Origin: Candidatus Phascolarctobacterium caballi
Lineage (GTDB): Bacteria; Bacillota; Negativicutes; Acidaminococcales; Acidaminococcaceae
Assembly (NCBI GenBank): GCA_018065225.1
Contig: JAGHTS010000291.1
Coordinates: 1 to 11,909, forward strand
Length of the DNA stretch: 11,909 bases
Direction: 5' to 3'
Shown here in pieces: positions 1 to 7,399 of this stretch; position 1 is the stretch's first letter, and each line of letters begins with the position of its first letter. The position numbers and the translations under genes are program-made. A model generated the notes under the pieces. That model was not told the DNA's origin, did no database searches, and saw only the letters and a program-made list of their open reading frames with translations.

Positions 1-315
1 CAAATTTGCCAATACCGCATCCCGTTTATCCACAAAAACAACTTTACCCTCTTTTTCTTCTGCCATATGAAAAGGATTGTCTCTGTTGGTTGTACACAAA
101 ATAGTACCGCCACGTGGCAAAATACCAGATATATCGTCATAATCCAACTTACTAATATCATCATATACCAATCCCTTAAAACCATTATAAACTCCCATAA
201 CTTCACAACCGTTATTCAATAATGTTTTCGTCACACCACGAATAACTGCATTCAATCCCGGGCAATCACCACCACCAGTTAAAATTGCAAAACGACGTAA
301 TTTATTTTTTGTCAT
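1..315 (-). CDS. pfkA: 6-phosphofructokinase, N-terminal 105 codons (runs off the window)
   Basis: This is the start of a phosphofructokinase, the enzyme that phosphorylates fructose 6-phosphate to fructose 1,6-bisphosphate in glycolysis. The N-terminus reads MTKNKLRRFAILTGGGDCPG, followed by LNAVIRG, which is the nucleotide/phosphate-binding loop of the family. YNGFKGL and PRGGTIL, further in, match the conserved second and third blocks of bacterial Pfk. The GGDCPGLNAVIR form resembles the group III or 'mixed-substrate' branch rather than the GGDAPGMNAAIR form of E. coli PfkA. The residues that separate ATP from pyrophosphate users (around the GGDGS motif) lie just beyond the left edge, so the phosphate donor cannot be called. 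The ATG at 315 is preceded by AAGGAAG about 12 nt upstream. The gene starts 22 nt after the sigH stop with no terminator between, so it is probably cotranscribed. Confidence 0.93.
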   Translation of the reverse strand, partial: MTKNKLRRFAILTGGGDCPGLNAVIRGVTKTLLNNGCEVMGVYNGFKGLVYDDISKLDYDDISGILPRGGTILCTTNRDNPFHMAEEKEGKVVFVDKRDAVLANL

Positions 316-337
316 AGTTTTTCTATCTTCCTTTTCA

Positions 338-880
338 TTATTTTTTCGTATCTAATTTTTTCTTAATTCTTTGAATTGCATTATCAATTGATTTTTTAGT
401 CAAACTTAAATTTCCTGCTATTTCTCCATAACTTTGTCCTTCCAAATAATACTTCAAAACTTTCTTTTCCATCGGGCTAAGCAATTTAGCCATTTTTTCT
501 TTTCTGCTCTTGTCTTTTTCCTTGTCTATTATTTCGTCTTCAGGGCTACTACAAATAATAAACTTTCCTGCAACAGAATTATAATTGCCATTTTCTATAA
601 ATTCCAAAGATTCTGCCAAATTTAATGGTGAAGATTTTTGCCTGTTTGCTATATTTACCGCTTTCAAAATTTGTCTTTTTATACACAAAGTAGCAAAGGT
701 TTCAAAAGATGCTCCGCTTTCATCTTTATATTCTCTGACCGCCTTCAACAGACCTATCATTCCTTCTTGAATAACATCTTCCTGTTCAGCACCTACCAAA
801 TAAAAACGTCTTGCTACACCTCTTACCAGTTTTATGTGTTTTCTTACAATTACATCTTCTGATAAATTTTCTGATTTCAT
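338..880 (-). CDS. sigH: RNA polymerase sigma factor, SigH (sigma-30) family
   Basis: This 180-residue protein is a sigma-70 family factor. Region 2 spans about residues 11-80 and includes GAEQEDVIQEGMIGLLKAV (core binding and -10 recognition) and FATLCIKRQI. Region 4 spans about 128-177 and includes LSPMEKKVLKYYLEGQSYGE and KSIDNAIQRIKKKL, the helix-turn-helix for -35 recognition. These blocks match the B. subtilis SigH pattern closely, and the position next to rlmB is the conserved SigH locus. SigH directs post-exponential, competence and early sporulation genes in Bacillus; its role here is not known. The protein is shorter than the roughly 218-residue Bacillus homologue and lacks the N-terminal segment before region 2. 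A TAA codon lies in frame two codons upstream of the ATG, so no longer start is possible. The ATG overlaps the rlmB stop as ATGA, with AAGGTAAGG just upstream. Confidence 0.92.
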   Translation of the reverse strand: MKSENLSEDVIVRKHIKLVRGVARRFYLVGAEQEDVIQEGMIGLLKAVREYKDESGASFETFATLCIKRQILKAVNIANRQKSSPLNLAESLEFIENGNYNSVAGKFIICSSPEDEIIDKEKDKSRKEKMAKLLSPMEKKVLKYYLEGQSYGEIAGNLSLTKKSIDNAIQRIKKKLDTKK

Positions 881-1614
881 ACCTTACCTTTTTTTCGTTG
901 CTCAACTATAGCGTACATTAACACAGCCCCAGCAGCAGACGCATTTAATGAATTAACACCACCTGCCATTGGCAACGAAATTAACACATCACAATGTTCT
1001 TTAACCAATCTGCCTAATCCCTTGCCCTCCGCACCAATAACTAAAGCAACCGCTCCTTGCAAATTAGTTTCATAATACGATGTACCGCTCATGTCAGCAC
1101 CTACAACCCAACAACCACGACGTTGCAATTCTTCAATTGCCAAATTAATATTGCCAATTTGTACCACCGGTACATATTCCACTGCCCCGGCAGAAATTTT
1201 TGCTACCGTACCATTTAACGGACATGCATGTCTTTGTGGTATCAAAACACCATGTACACCTGCCGCATCTGCTGTCCTAATTAACGCCCCTACGTTTTGC
1301 GGGTCTTGCAATTCGTCAAGAACCAAAATAAAAGGTTCCTCATGTCTTGCTGCCGCCTTTGCAAAAACGTCATCCAAAGAAACAAATGATACTGGTGCAG
1401 CTATAGCAACTACCCCCTGATGTTTTCCTTTAACAAGCTTATCAAGTTTTTCTGCTTTAACTTTTTCCACCACCACATTATTTTCTTTAGCCAAAGCAAA
1501 AACTTCCTTAATGCTTCCTGTCTGTAAGCCCTCTTGAATTAACACCTTATTAAGAGAATGACCGGAACGCAATGCTTCTAACACTGCGTTACGGCCAAAA
1601 ATAAAATTCTCCAT
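877..1614 (-). CDS. rlmB: 23S rRNA (guanosine-2'-O)-methyltransferase RlmB / SpoU-family (TrmH) methyltransferase
   Basis: This is a SPOUT-class 2'-O-methyltransferase of 245 residues, the normal length. It has an N-terminal RNA substrate-binding domain (about residues 3-75, beginning FIFGRNAVLEAL) and a C-terminal trefoil-knot domain. The three SpoU motifs are present: motif 1 at 100-119 (DELQDPQNVGALIRTADAAG, with R113), motif 2 around E196 (VIGAEGKGLGRL) and motif 3 at 212-230 (SLPMAGGVNSLNASAAGA), which form the S-adenosylmethionine site. RlmB in E. coli methylates G2251 of 23S rRNA. The Firmicutes orthologue at this locus (yacO in B. subtilis) is placed in the same family, but paralogues acting on tRNA exist, so the exact nucleotide is inferred. 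It starts 2 nt after the thyX stop and ends in an ATGA overlap with sigH. Confidence 0.93.
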   Translation of the reverse strand: MENFIFGRNAVLEALRSGHSLNKVLIQEGLQTGSIKEVFALAKENNVVVEKVKAEKLDKLVKGKHQGVVAIAAPVSFVSLDDVFAKAAARHEEPFILVLDELQDPQNVGALIRTADAAGVHGVLIPQRHACPLNGTVAKISAGAVEYVPVVQIGNINLAIEELQRRGCWVVGADMSGTSYYETNLQGAVALVIGAEGKGLGRLVKEHCDVLISLPMAGGVNSLNASAAGAVLMYAIVEQRKKGKV

Positions 1615-1616
1615 AT

Positions 1617-2306
1617 TTATTTTGCCTGTTCTTTTGCCAAAATAACATTAATTCTTCCACAGCTCATAGTACCTTCCCTACACAAATGTTGGGAAACGCA
1701 AGTCGGTCCTGCATTCTCAAACAAAACTGGAGCAACTTTTTTACATTCTTCCAACATTTTATTAGCAAGTTCCCTTATTTCCCATTGTGCTCTTGTACAA
1801 CAACGCAAACTGAAAAAGTTCATCAAACTGCGTACATTAAAAGTACAGACAATTTTTGTTTCTGCCGCGTTAGGAAGAATGTACCGTGCATCTTCTGGGA
1901 GAATGCCCATATCTGTAAACTCATTATAAAGGTTTTGAATGTCTGACATCATTTTTTCATACTTAATTTTTGCTTCCGGTTTGACAGCAATAGACGGTGG
2001 CATAATATTTTCAAAATTATGCTCAGCCACATATCTTTGACTTTGTTGCGAATATGAAGCAATTCTATGGCGTACCAACTGATGTGTTAAAACCCTGCTG
2101 ACACCTTCAATAGCAAACGTAAAAGTAACATGTTCCAAAGTAGAAAAATGTCCCATACTGACAAGTTTGCGTACTAATTTTGCCGCCTGTTCATCACTCA
2201 TCTTTTCTTCCAACTGTGCTGCACCTATCGGTGAATAACATAACCTTGCACTCATCGCGACTGTTTTTTCCGGTTCCGGAGTATGTCTGATTAATTTAAC
2301 TTGCAT
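1617..2306 (-). CDS. thyX: Flavin-dependent thymidylate synthase ThyX
   Basis: ThyX makes dTMP from dUMP using methylenetetrahydrofolate and reduced FAD, and needs no separate dihydrofolate reductase to recycle the folate. The family signature RHRxxSxxxxxxR is intact at residues 79-91 (RHRIASYSQQSQR), preceded by the conserved GHFSTLEH block at 52-59. The segment FNVRSLMNFFSLR matches the conserved nucleotide-binding region. The C-terminus has a cysteine-containing tail (GPTCVSQHLC and MSCGR) of a kind I recall from some clostridial ThyX proteins. Length (229 residues) is normal. The ATG at 2306 has a strong Shine-Dalgarno GAGGGA that overlaps the mrnC stop codon, and the gene sits between mrnC and rlmB. 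It is therefore part of the operon, though not part of the Bacillus version of this cluster. Confidence 0.95.
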   Translation of the reverse strand: MQVKLIRHTPEPEKTVAMSARLCYSPIGAAQLEEKMSDEQAAKLVRKLVSMGHFSTLEHVTFTFAIEGVSRVLTHQLVRHRIASYSQQSQRYVAEHNFENIMPPSIAVKPEAKIKYEKMMSDIQNLYNEFTDMGILPEDARYILPNAAETKIVCTFNVRSLMNFFSLRCCTRAQWEIRELANKMLEECKKVAPVLFENAGPTCVSQHLCREGTMSCGRINVILAKEQAK

Positions 2307-2316
2307 TATTCATCCC

Positions 2317-2772
2317 TCATTTCTTTAACTGCATAACAATATTTTGAAAAACTTTTTCCATGATTTCTTCACATCTGTTTTCAGCTTTACTTAAAAACAA
2401 ATAACCAAGCAATGCTTCCAACGCTGTCGCCTCACGATATTCTTGTACTGTCGCACTTTTAGGTACCATACTTTTTGTATTCCGACCACGATGATATATT
2501 TCCAATTCATCAGCTTTAAGTTCACCCACTAAATTTTTCATCGCTTTTGCCTGACAAACTGCGCTTACCATTTTAGCACTTAAATCATGTAATACTCTTA
2601 CTTGATTGGAATTAGGCAAAATTCTTAACCTTACATATGTACTAAAAACAACATCACCGATATAGGCCAACACAATAGCATTTAATTGAGATGGTACTGG
2701 ATATTCCTGCCCGTCCTGTACACAATTTGCCAATGCAAAATCTCTTAATTTTTGATATTGTTCAAAATTCAT
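2317..2772 (-). CDS. mrnC: Mini-ribonuclease 3 (Mini-III)
   Basis: This is a 151-residue RNase III-like protein made of the catalytic domain only, with no double-stranded RNA-binding domain. That is the hallmark of Mini-III. Key acidic residues are visible in LAYIGDVVFSTYVR (D40) and YREATALEALLGYL (E119), the two helices that bind the catalytic metal ions. The HRGRN block (94-98) and SAKMVSAVCQAKAM (65-78) also fit the family. In B. subtilis the enzyme matures the ends of 23S rRNA in the presence of ribosomal protein L3. The gene overlaps the cysS stop by 4 nt (ATGA), exactly as expected for the cysS-mrnC pair of Firmicutes. Confidence 0.94.
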   Translation of the reverse strand: MNFEQYQKLRDFALANCVQDGQEYPVPSQLNAIVLAYIGDVVFSTYVRLRILPNSNQVRVLHDLSAKMVSAVCQAKAMKNLVGELKADELEIYHRGRNTKSMVPKSATVQEYREATALEALLGYLFLSKAENRCEEIMEKVFQNIVMQLKK

Positions 2773-4220
2773 TCTTTAGACCACTTAACCCCATCAGGCG
2801 TATCTTGAAGAACAACCCCTATTTTTGCCAAATCATCTCTTAACTTATCTGCTAATGCAAAATTCTTGTTTTTTCTGGCTTCCTGCCGCATATCAATAAT
2901 CATCTGTACTAATGCCTGTTCTCTTCCATCATCACTCTCTTTTTTTTCATTATTATTAACCATTTGCTTTTCATTTTCTAAAATTCCAATAATACTGCAC
3001 ATTTCAGAAAATACTTTAGACATAATATCCAATAATTTTCCGTCCGGCTTGTCATCTTTCAATTCATTTTTATATGTATTAACTTTCTTAGCCAATTCAA
3101 ACATATAACTTATGGCCAATGCCGTATTAAAATCATCACGCATAGCATTCATAAAATCGTCACGCAACTTAATCACTTCAGCCCGAAGTTGCAAGCTGTT
3201 TTGCAATGGTCCACCACTTATCTTTTTTGACAACTCCATTAAAACTTCCCGTGCATTGCGTAATCTTGCTAATGATTTTTCTGCTTCTTTCAACCGCGTA
3301 TCACTAAAATCTAATGGTGAGCGATAATGTGTCTCTACAATAAAGAAACGTAAAGTTTCCGGTGAAAATTTTTTCAAAATATCAATAACCGTAAAAAAAT
3401 TCCCCAAAGATTTGCTCATTTTTTCTTCATTAACTGTTATAAATCCATTGTGCAACCAATAATGAACAAACGGGTGTTTTCCTGTACACCCTTCACTTTG
3501 TGCAATTTCATTTTCGTGATGCGGAAAAATCAAATCTGAACCACCACCATGAAAATCAAAAGTTTCCCCCAAATACTTCATACTCATAGTACTACATTCA
3601 ATATGCCAACCCGGACGTCCTTTCCCCCACGGGGAATCCCAACTTGGTTCACCCGGTTTTGCCGCTTTCCATAAAGCGAAATCCATTGGGTGTGCTTTAC
3701 GATCATCAACATCAACTCTTGCACCTGCCTGCATATCCTCTAAATTTCTACCACTTAATTCTCCATAATATTTAAAACTTTGCACCTTGTAATAAACATC
3801 CCCATCAACAACATAAGCATGCCCATTATCAATTAATTTTTGTACAGTTGCAACAATATCAGGAATATGCTCGCTTACTCTTGGATAAATATGTGCCCTA
3901 CGTACATGCAATTTATCCATTACTTCATAATAACTGTCAATATAACGATTGGAAATATCATACCACTGAACACCTTCTTGGTTGGCCGTATTGATAATTT
4001 TGTCATCCACATCCGTAAAGTTCTGAACATGGGTCACATTATACCCTTCATGCTCCAAAAAACGTCTGATTACATCCCATGTAACAAATGGACGGGCATT
4101 GCCAACATGAGGATGATTATACGGAGTTACACCGCAAACATAAATCCCTGCTTCACCTTCTTTTATGGGTTTAAAATCTTCTTTACGTTTAGTCAATGTG
4201 TTATAAACTTTTATTGTCAT
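2769..4220 (-). CDS. cysS: Cysteinyl-tRNA synthetase
   Basis: This is a class I aminoacyl-tRNA synthetase charging tRNA-Cys, 483 residues long. The catalytic motifs are HVGN at 38-41 (the HIGH motif, in a variant common to CysRS) and KMSKS at 267-271. The zinc ligands that select cysteine are all in place: C29, C209, H234 and E238, within YVCGVTPY, GWHIECS and FPHHENE. The DALR-type helical domain follows, with RDDFNTALA, and then a C-terminal anticodon-binding domain (RQEARKNKNFALADKLRDDL). A polar linker of about 15-20 residues rich in N, E, K and D (near 415-432) joins the two. It overlaps gltX upstream and mrnC downstream by ATGA. The serine acetyltransferase gene cysE, which lies between gltX and cysS in Bacillus, is absent here. 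Confidence 0.97.
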   Translation of the reverse strand: MTIKVYNTLTKRKEDFKPIKEGEAGIYVCGVTPYNHPHVGNARPFVTWDVIRRFLEHEGYNVTHVQNFTDVDDKIINTANQEGVQWYDISNRYIDSYYEVMDKLHVRRAHIYPRVSEHIPDIVATVQKLIDNGHAYVVDGDVYYKVQSFKYYGELSGRNLEDMQAGARVDVDDRKAHPMDFALWKAAKPGEPSWDSPWGKGRPGWHIECSTMSMKYLGETFDFHGGGSDLIFPHHENEIAQSEGCTGKHPFVHYWLHNGFITVNEEKMSKSLGNFFTVIDILKKFSPETLRFFIVETHYRSPLDFSDTRLKEAEKSLARLRNAREVLMELSKKISGGPLQNSLQLRAEVIKLRDDFMNAMRDDFNTALAISYMFELAKKVNTYKNELKDDKPDGKLLDIMSKVFSEMCSIIGILENEKQMVNNNEKKESDDGREQALVQMIIDMRQEARKNKNFALADKLRDDLAKIGVVLQDTPDGVKWSKE

Positions 4221-5686
4221 AACTTAATCCCCGCTTTTTCTACACTCTTCTTAACCAAAGAAATACATTTTTCTTTCCCCAATAACGGAATGATTTCTGT
4301 TAATTCAGGTCCATGCTGATTACCTGTTAACGCAACCCTCACTGGCATAAATACATCTTTCCCCCTCAAACCTGTAAGTTTTTGAACAGTTTTAAATAAT
4401 GCCTTTACATTTGCTCCATTCAGCTCAGTTTTATTTATTTCATCTAAAAATGTCTGCAAAACTTTAGGCACCGTTTCTGCTTTCAACACTATTTCTGTTT
4501 CTGCATTTTCAAATTCAACATCATCTTTAAAATACATTTTCACATAATCAGCAATTTGCGCACCATAACATACATGCTCACGACTTGTCCAAACAATCTT
4601 TTTAAGCCATTCCATACGCTCTGCTGATTCATTAACCGTCATATAACCTGCTCGTTGCAAAAACGGAACTGCTAATGAAAAAAGTTTATCTTCATCCAAC
4701 TTCCGCATATATTGCTGATTAATCCAATTTAATTTATCAATATCAAATACAGCAGGATTTTTTGCAACATGCTCCATAGAAAATTCATTAAACAATTCAT
4801 CCATACTAAAAATTTCTTGCTCGGTTCCCGACGCCCATCCCAACAAAGCCAAAAAATTAATAATACCTTCTGGCAAATATCCAAGCTGACGATATTGGTC
4901 AACACTGGTAGCTCCATGTCGTTTGCTCATTTTTGTATGGTCTTTACCTAAAATTAAGGAAATATGACCAAAAACAGGCTTAGGAAATCCTAAAGCATCA
5001 TAAATCAAACACTGACGAGGAGAATTACTTAAATGTTCTTCTGCACGAATAACATGATTTATCTTCATTAAATAATCATCGATAACCACGGCATAATTAT
5101 ATGTAGGAATACCATCACTCTTAACAATAACAAAATCACCAATACCATTACTGTCAAAAACGACATCGCCACGTACTAAATCATGAACAACTATCTGTTC
5201 GTTTGCCGGGACACGAAAACGTATTGTCGGTTTTCTCCCATCTGCTTTATACTTGGCAATCTGTTCTTCTGTCAAACTACGACAATGACCAAGATAACGT
5301 GGCGTTTCCCCTTTTGACAAAAGAGTTTGACGTTCTGTTTCCAATTCCTCATCAGTACAATAGCAGTAATATGCTTTGCCCTCTGTTAATAATTTTTCAG
5401 TATATTTTCTATAAATGTCTAACCGCTCTGTTTGCCGATAAGGACCATTCGGTCCGCCAACATCAATTCCTTCATCCCAATTTATACCTAACCATTTCAA
5501 CGCTTCTTTTATATTCTCTTCAGATTCACGACTACTGCGTTCCAAATCCGTATCTTCAATACGTAAAACCAATTTTCCGCCAGTCTTGCGTGCAACCAAA
5601 AAATTAAACAATGCACTACGTGCACCGCCAATATGAAACGGACCAGTTGGACTTGGTGCAAAACGTACTCTCACTTCATCTACCAT
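4217..5686 (-). CDS. gltX: Glutamyl-tRNA synthetase
   Basis: This is a class I synthetase that attaches glutamate to tRNA-Glu. It reads VRVRFAPSPTGPFHIGGARS at the N-terminus with the HIGH motif HIGG at 18-21. KMSKR follows at 252-256 in DHTKMSKRHG. GDFVIVKSDGIPTYNYAVVIDD and HVIRAEEHL are standard active-site blocks. A CYC pair at 108-110 and C135 lie where some GluRS bind zinc. The C-terminal half is the all-helical anticodon-binding part. I chose the ATG at 5686 (489 residues) because GGGAGG lies 4 nt upstream; the longer TTG start at 5701 would place that Shine-Dalgarno inside the gene and adds only MLGGI. Whether the enzyme also charges tRNA-Gln for the amidotransferase route cannot be read from this window. 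The stop overlaps the cysS start. Confidence 0.96.
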   Translation of the reverse strand: MVDEVRVRFAPSPTGPFHIGGARSALFNFLVARKTGGKLVLRIEDTDLERSSRESEENIKEALKWLGINWDEGIDVGGPNGPYRQTERLDIYRKYTEKLLTEGKAYYCYCTDEELETERQTLLSKGETPRYLGHCRSLTEEQIAKYKADGRKPTIRFRVPANEQIVVHDLVRGDVVFDSNGIGDFVIVKSDGIPTYNYAVVIDDYLMKINHVIRAEEHLSNSPRQCLIYDALGFPKPVFGHISLILGKDHTKMSKRHGATSVDQYRQLGYLPEGIINFLALLGWASGTEQEIFSMDELFNEFSMEHVAKNPAVFDIDKLNWINQQYMRKLDEDKLFSLAVPFLQRAGYMTVNESAERMEWLKKIVWTSREHVCYGAQIADYVKMYFKDDVEFENAETEIVLKAETVPKVLQTFLDEINKTELNGANVKALFKTVQKLTGLRGKDVFMPVRVALTGNQHGPELTEIIPLLGKEKCISLVKKSVEKAGIKL

Positions 5687-5714
5687 AATTCCTCCCAACA
5701 AAATTTTTCAAAAA

Positions 5715-6218
5715 TTATTTTTTATTTTTTGCCAACAACACAACCGCTTGAGCAGCAATTCCTTCTTCCCTACCTGTAAATCCCAATCCTTCAGTAGTTG
5801 TTGCTTTAACACTAACACAATCACGAATAATTTCTAATATTTGAGCTAAATTTTCACGCATTTGCATAATATAAGGAGCTATTTTCGGCTTTTGAGCAAT
5901 AATTGTAATATCAATATTACTGACATGCCACCCTTTTTCTCTTATAATTTGTATAACTTTTTTCAAAAGTTGTAAACTATCTGCTCCAGCAAAATGTTGA
6001 TCAGTATCTGGAAACAGATGTCCAATATCACCTAAAGCCAACGCTCCTAACAATGCATCCATCAATGCATGTACAGCAACATCAGCATCACTATGACCAT
6101 CTAATCCTAAAATGTGTTCAATATGTACTCCACATAAAACTAATTTTTTACCAGATACCAGCCTATGAACATCATACCCTGTACCAACTCTAAATATCAA
6201 ACTATTATCTTCCTTCAT
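5715..6218 (-). CDS. ispF: 2-C-methyl-D-erythritol 2,4-cyclodiphosphate synthase
   Basis: IspF catalyses the ring-forming step of the MEP isoprenoid pathway, releasing CMP. The 167-residue length is normal for the single-domain enzyme. The metal ligands are intact: D16 and H18 in GTGYDVHRL, and H50 in HSDADVAVHALMDALLGA. DIGHLFPDTD and the C-terminal VSVKATTTEGLGFTGREEGI are family signatures. The gene begins directly after the PIN/TRAM stop with no spacer; its ribosome-binding site AAAGG lies inside that gene. The preceding enzyme gene ispD, usually found between the PIN/TRAM gene and ispF, is not here, and the protein is not an IspDF fusion. IspD must be encoded elsewhere if the pathway is complete. 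Confidence 0.96.
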   Translation of the reverse strand: MKEDNSLIFRVGTGYDVHRLVSGKKLVLCGVHIEHILGLDGHSDADVAVHALMDALLGALALGDIGHLFPDTDQHFAGADSLQLLKKVIQIIREKGWHVSNIDITIIAQKPKIAPYIMQMRENLAQILEIIRDCVSVKATTTEGLGFTGREEGIAAQAVVLLAKNKK

Positions 6219-7358
6219 TTATTTTACCTTTGCAAAAATCATTCTGCCAGCCATCGTTTGCAATACTGATGTTACTACAACACTAACAGATTTTCCAACA
6301 AACTGATTGCCGCCTTCTACAACAATCATCGTCCCGTCATCCAAATAAGCGATACCTTGCCCATGTTCTTTTCCTTCTTTTACAAGATACACATTCATTT
6401 CTTCTCCACTCATTACAACTGGTTTGATTGCGTTTGCAAGTTCATTAATATTCAAAACTTTAACCCCTTGAATACCTGCTATCTTGTTTAAGTTAAAATC
6501 ATTTGTAATAAGCATTGCATTTACATTTTTAGCCATACGCAAAAGCTTGGCATCTACATCTGCAATATCTGTAAAATCATCTTCTACCACAACTACCTTG
6601 TCAAGATATTTTTTCTGCAATTCCTGAACTAAATCAAGTCCACGCCTACCTTTTGCCCGTTTCATATTATCACTGGAATCTGCTAATTTTTGTAATTCCA
6701 ATAAAACAAAATTAGGAATAATCAACCGACCGTCCAAAAATCCGGCTACCAATATGTCTTTTATTCTTCCATCAATAATCACACTTGTATCCAACAATTT
6801 ATTGTCACTGTACATTCTGTCCCGCAATAATCCGTGTGATTCCTGATATACCTTTTCTGACATATCACGCTTACTTTTGCGCAGACCCGGCATACGCATA
6901 AAGAATTCAATAATATCATCTTTTTTTCGCAATGCTACTTTTGCTCCAACCAAAGCCAATACTAAACTTAAAATTATGGGAATATATGAACCAAAAATAG
7001 GCAAATATGAAAATGGTCCACCCAACAAATTTCCTAAAACCAAACCAACAACTAATCCCATAATAATTACAAAAATATCACCAGTAGGAATTTTTGCTAA
7101 CATTTTGGCACAATTATCGCTAAATTCTAAAATTAAGTCGCTAATCGATGGAGAAACTTTAATACCTATCCACGTAAAGAAAAAAATACTAATCACACCA
7201 GTAATCAAACTACCAGTAGCAATCCCAAATACCCCATTAGGATTATTGACATCATATCCCATTGCTTCTGTGATGAATGGCAAATAATAATCTGTAATTA
7301 TGAGTCCGGTAATAACAAACACCACAGTTATAATGGTACTGAAAATCTTTTTAACCAA
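6219..7358 (-). CDS. Membrane-anchored PIN/TRAM-domain protein (YacL-like)
   Basis: This protein matches the conserved YacL family. Four hydrophobic segments fill the N-terminal part (roughly residues 5-27, 43-66, 94-117 and 118-142). A cytoplasmic PIN nuclease-like domain spans about 187-310, with acidic residues D190 (LLDTSVIIDGR), E221 (VLLELQKL), D269 (VDAKLL) and D287 (ITNDFN). A C-terminal TRAM domain (about 318-379) contains GQGIAYLDDGTMIVVEGG. PIN and TRAM domains suggest RNA binding or cleavage at the membrane, but the biological role is not established. The start is set by a near-perfect Shine-Dalgarno AAAGGAGGT 7 nt before a TTG at 7358. A GTG at 7367 is in frame but lies inside that Shine-Dalgarno, so it is not a plausible start. 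The gene follows carD, after a hairpin, and abuts ispF. Confidence 0.92.
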   Translation of the reverse strand: MVKKIFSTIITVVFVITGLIITDYYLPFITEAMGYDVNNPNGVFGIATGSLITGVISIFFFTWIGIKVSPSISDLILEFSDNCAKMLAKIPTGDIFVIIMGLVVGLVLGNLLGGPFSYLPIFGSYIPIILSLVLALVGAKVALRKKDDIIEFFMRMPGLRKSKRDMSEKVYQESHGLLRDRMYSDNKLLDTSVIIDGRIKDILVAGFLDGRLIIPNFVLLELQKLADSSDNMKRAKGRRGLDLVQELQKKYLDKVVVVEDDFTDIADVDAKLLRMAKNVNAMLITNDFNLNKIAGIQGVKVLNINELANAIKPVVMSGEEMNVYLVKEGKEHGQGIAYLDDGTMIVVEGGNQFVGKSVSVVVTSVLQTMAGRMIFAKVK

Positions 7359-7374
7359 TCTTTTCACCTCCTTT
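7356..7374 (-). promoter_or_regulatory. Strong Shine-Dalgarno that sets a TTG start for the PIN/TRAM gene
   Basis: On the minus strand AAAGGAGGT (7374-7366) is followed by a 7-nt spacer and TTG at 7358-7356. This is nearly full complementarity to the 16S rRNA tail with ideal spacing. The in-frame GTG at 7367 overlaps the site itself. Confidence 0.8.
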
Positions 7375-7399
7375 CAGCAAATCTCTACTATATTGCACA

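Noticed and set aside
578..607. TTGGAA-18-TATAAT inside sigH, pointing towards pfkA
   Set aside because: The -10 is perfect but the -35 is poor. Such matches are common by chance in AT-rich coding sequence, and it lies over 250 nt from pfkA.
3840..4319. A 159-codon plus-strand open frame antisense to the cysS/gltX junction
   Set aside because: It lies opposite two clear synthetase genes, has no ribosome-binding site of note and no recognisable motif; its hydrophobic look is the shadow of AT-rich coding sequence.
4729..4917. A 62-codon minus-strand frame inside gltX
   Set aside because: It is an out-of-frame shadow within a fully conserved synthetase. No frameshift is needed, as GltX is intact in its own frame.
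5687..5730. A/T-only runs between ispF and gltX that could fold into a weak hairpin
   Set aside because: The pairing is A-T only with no GC stem, and a good Shine-Dalgarno follows at once. There is no room for a T-box leader before gltX.
6877..7287. A 136-codon plus-strand open frame opposite the membrane part of the PIN/TRAM gene
   Set aside because: It is an antisense shadow with no family resemblance and no promoter or ribosome-binding support.
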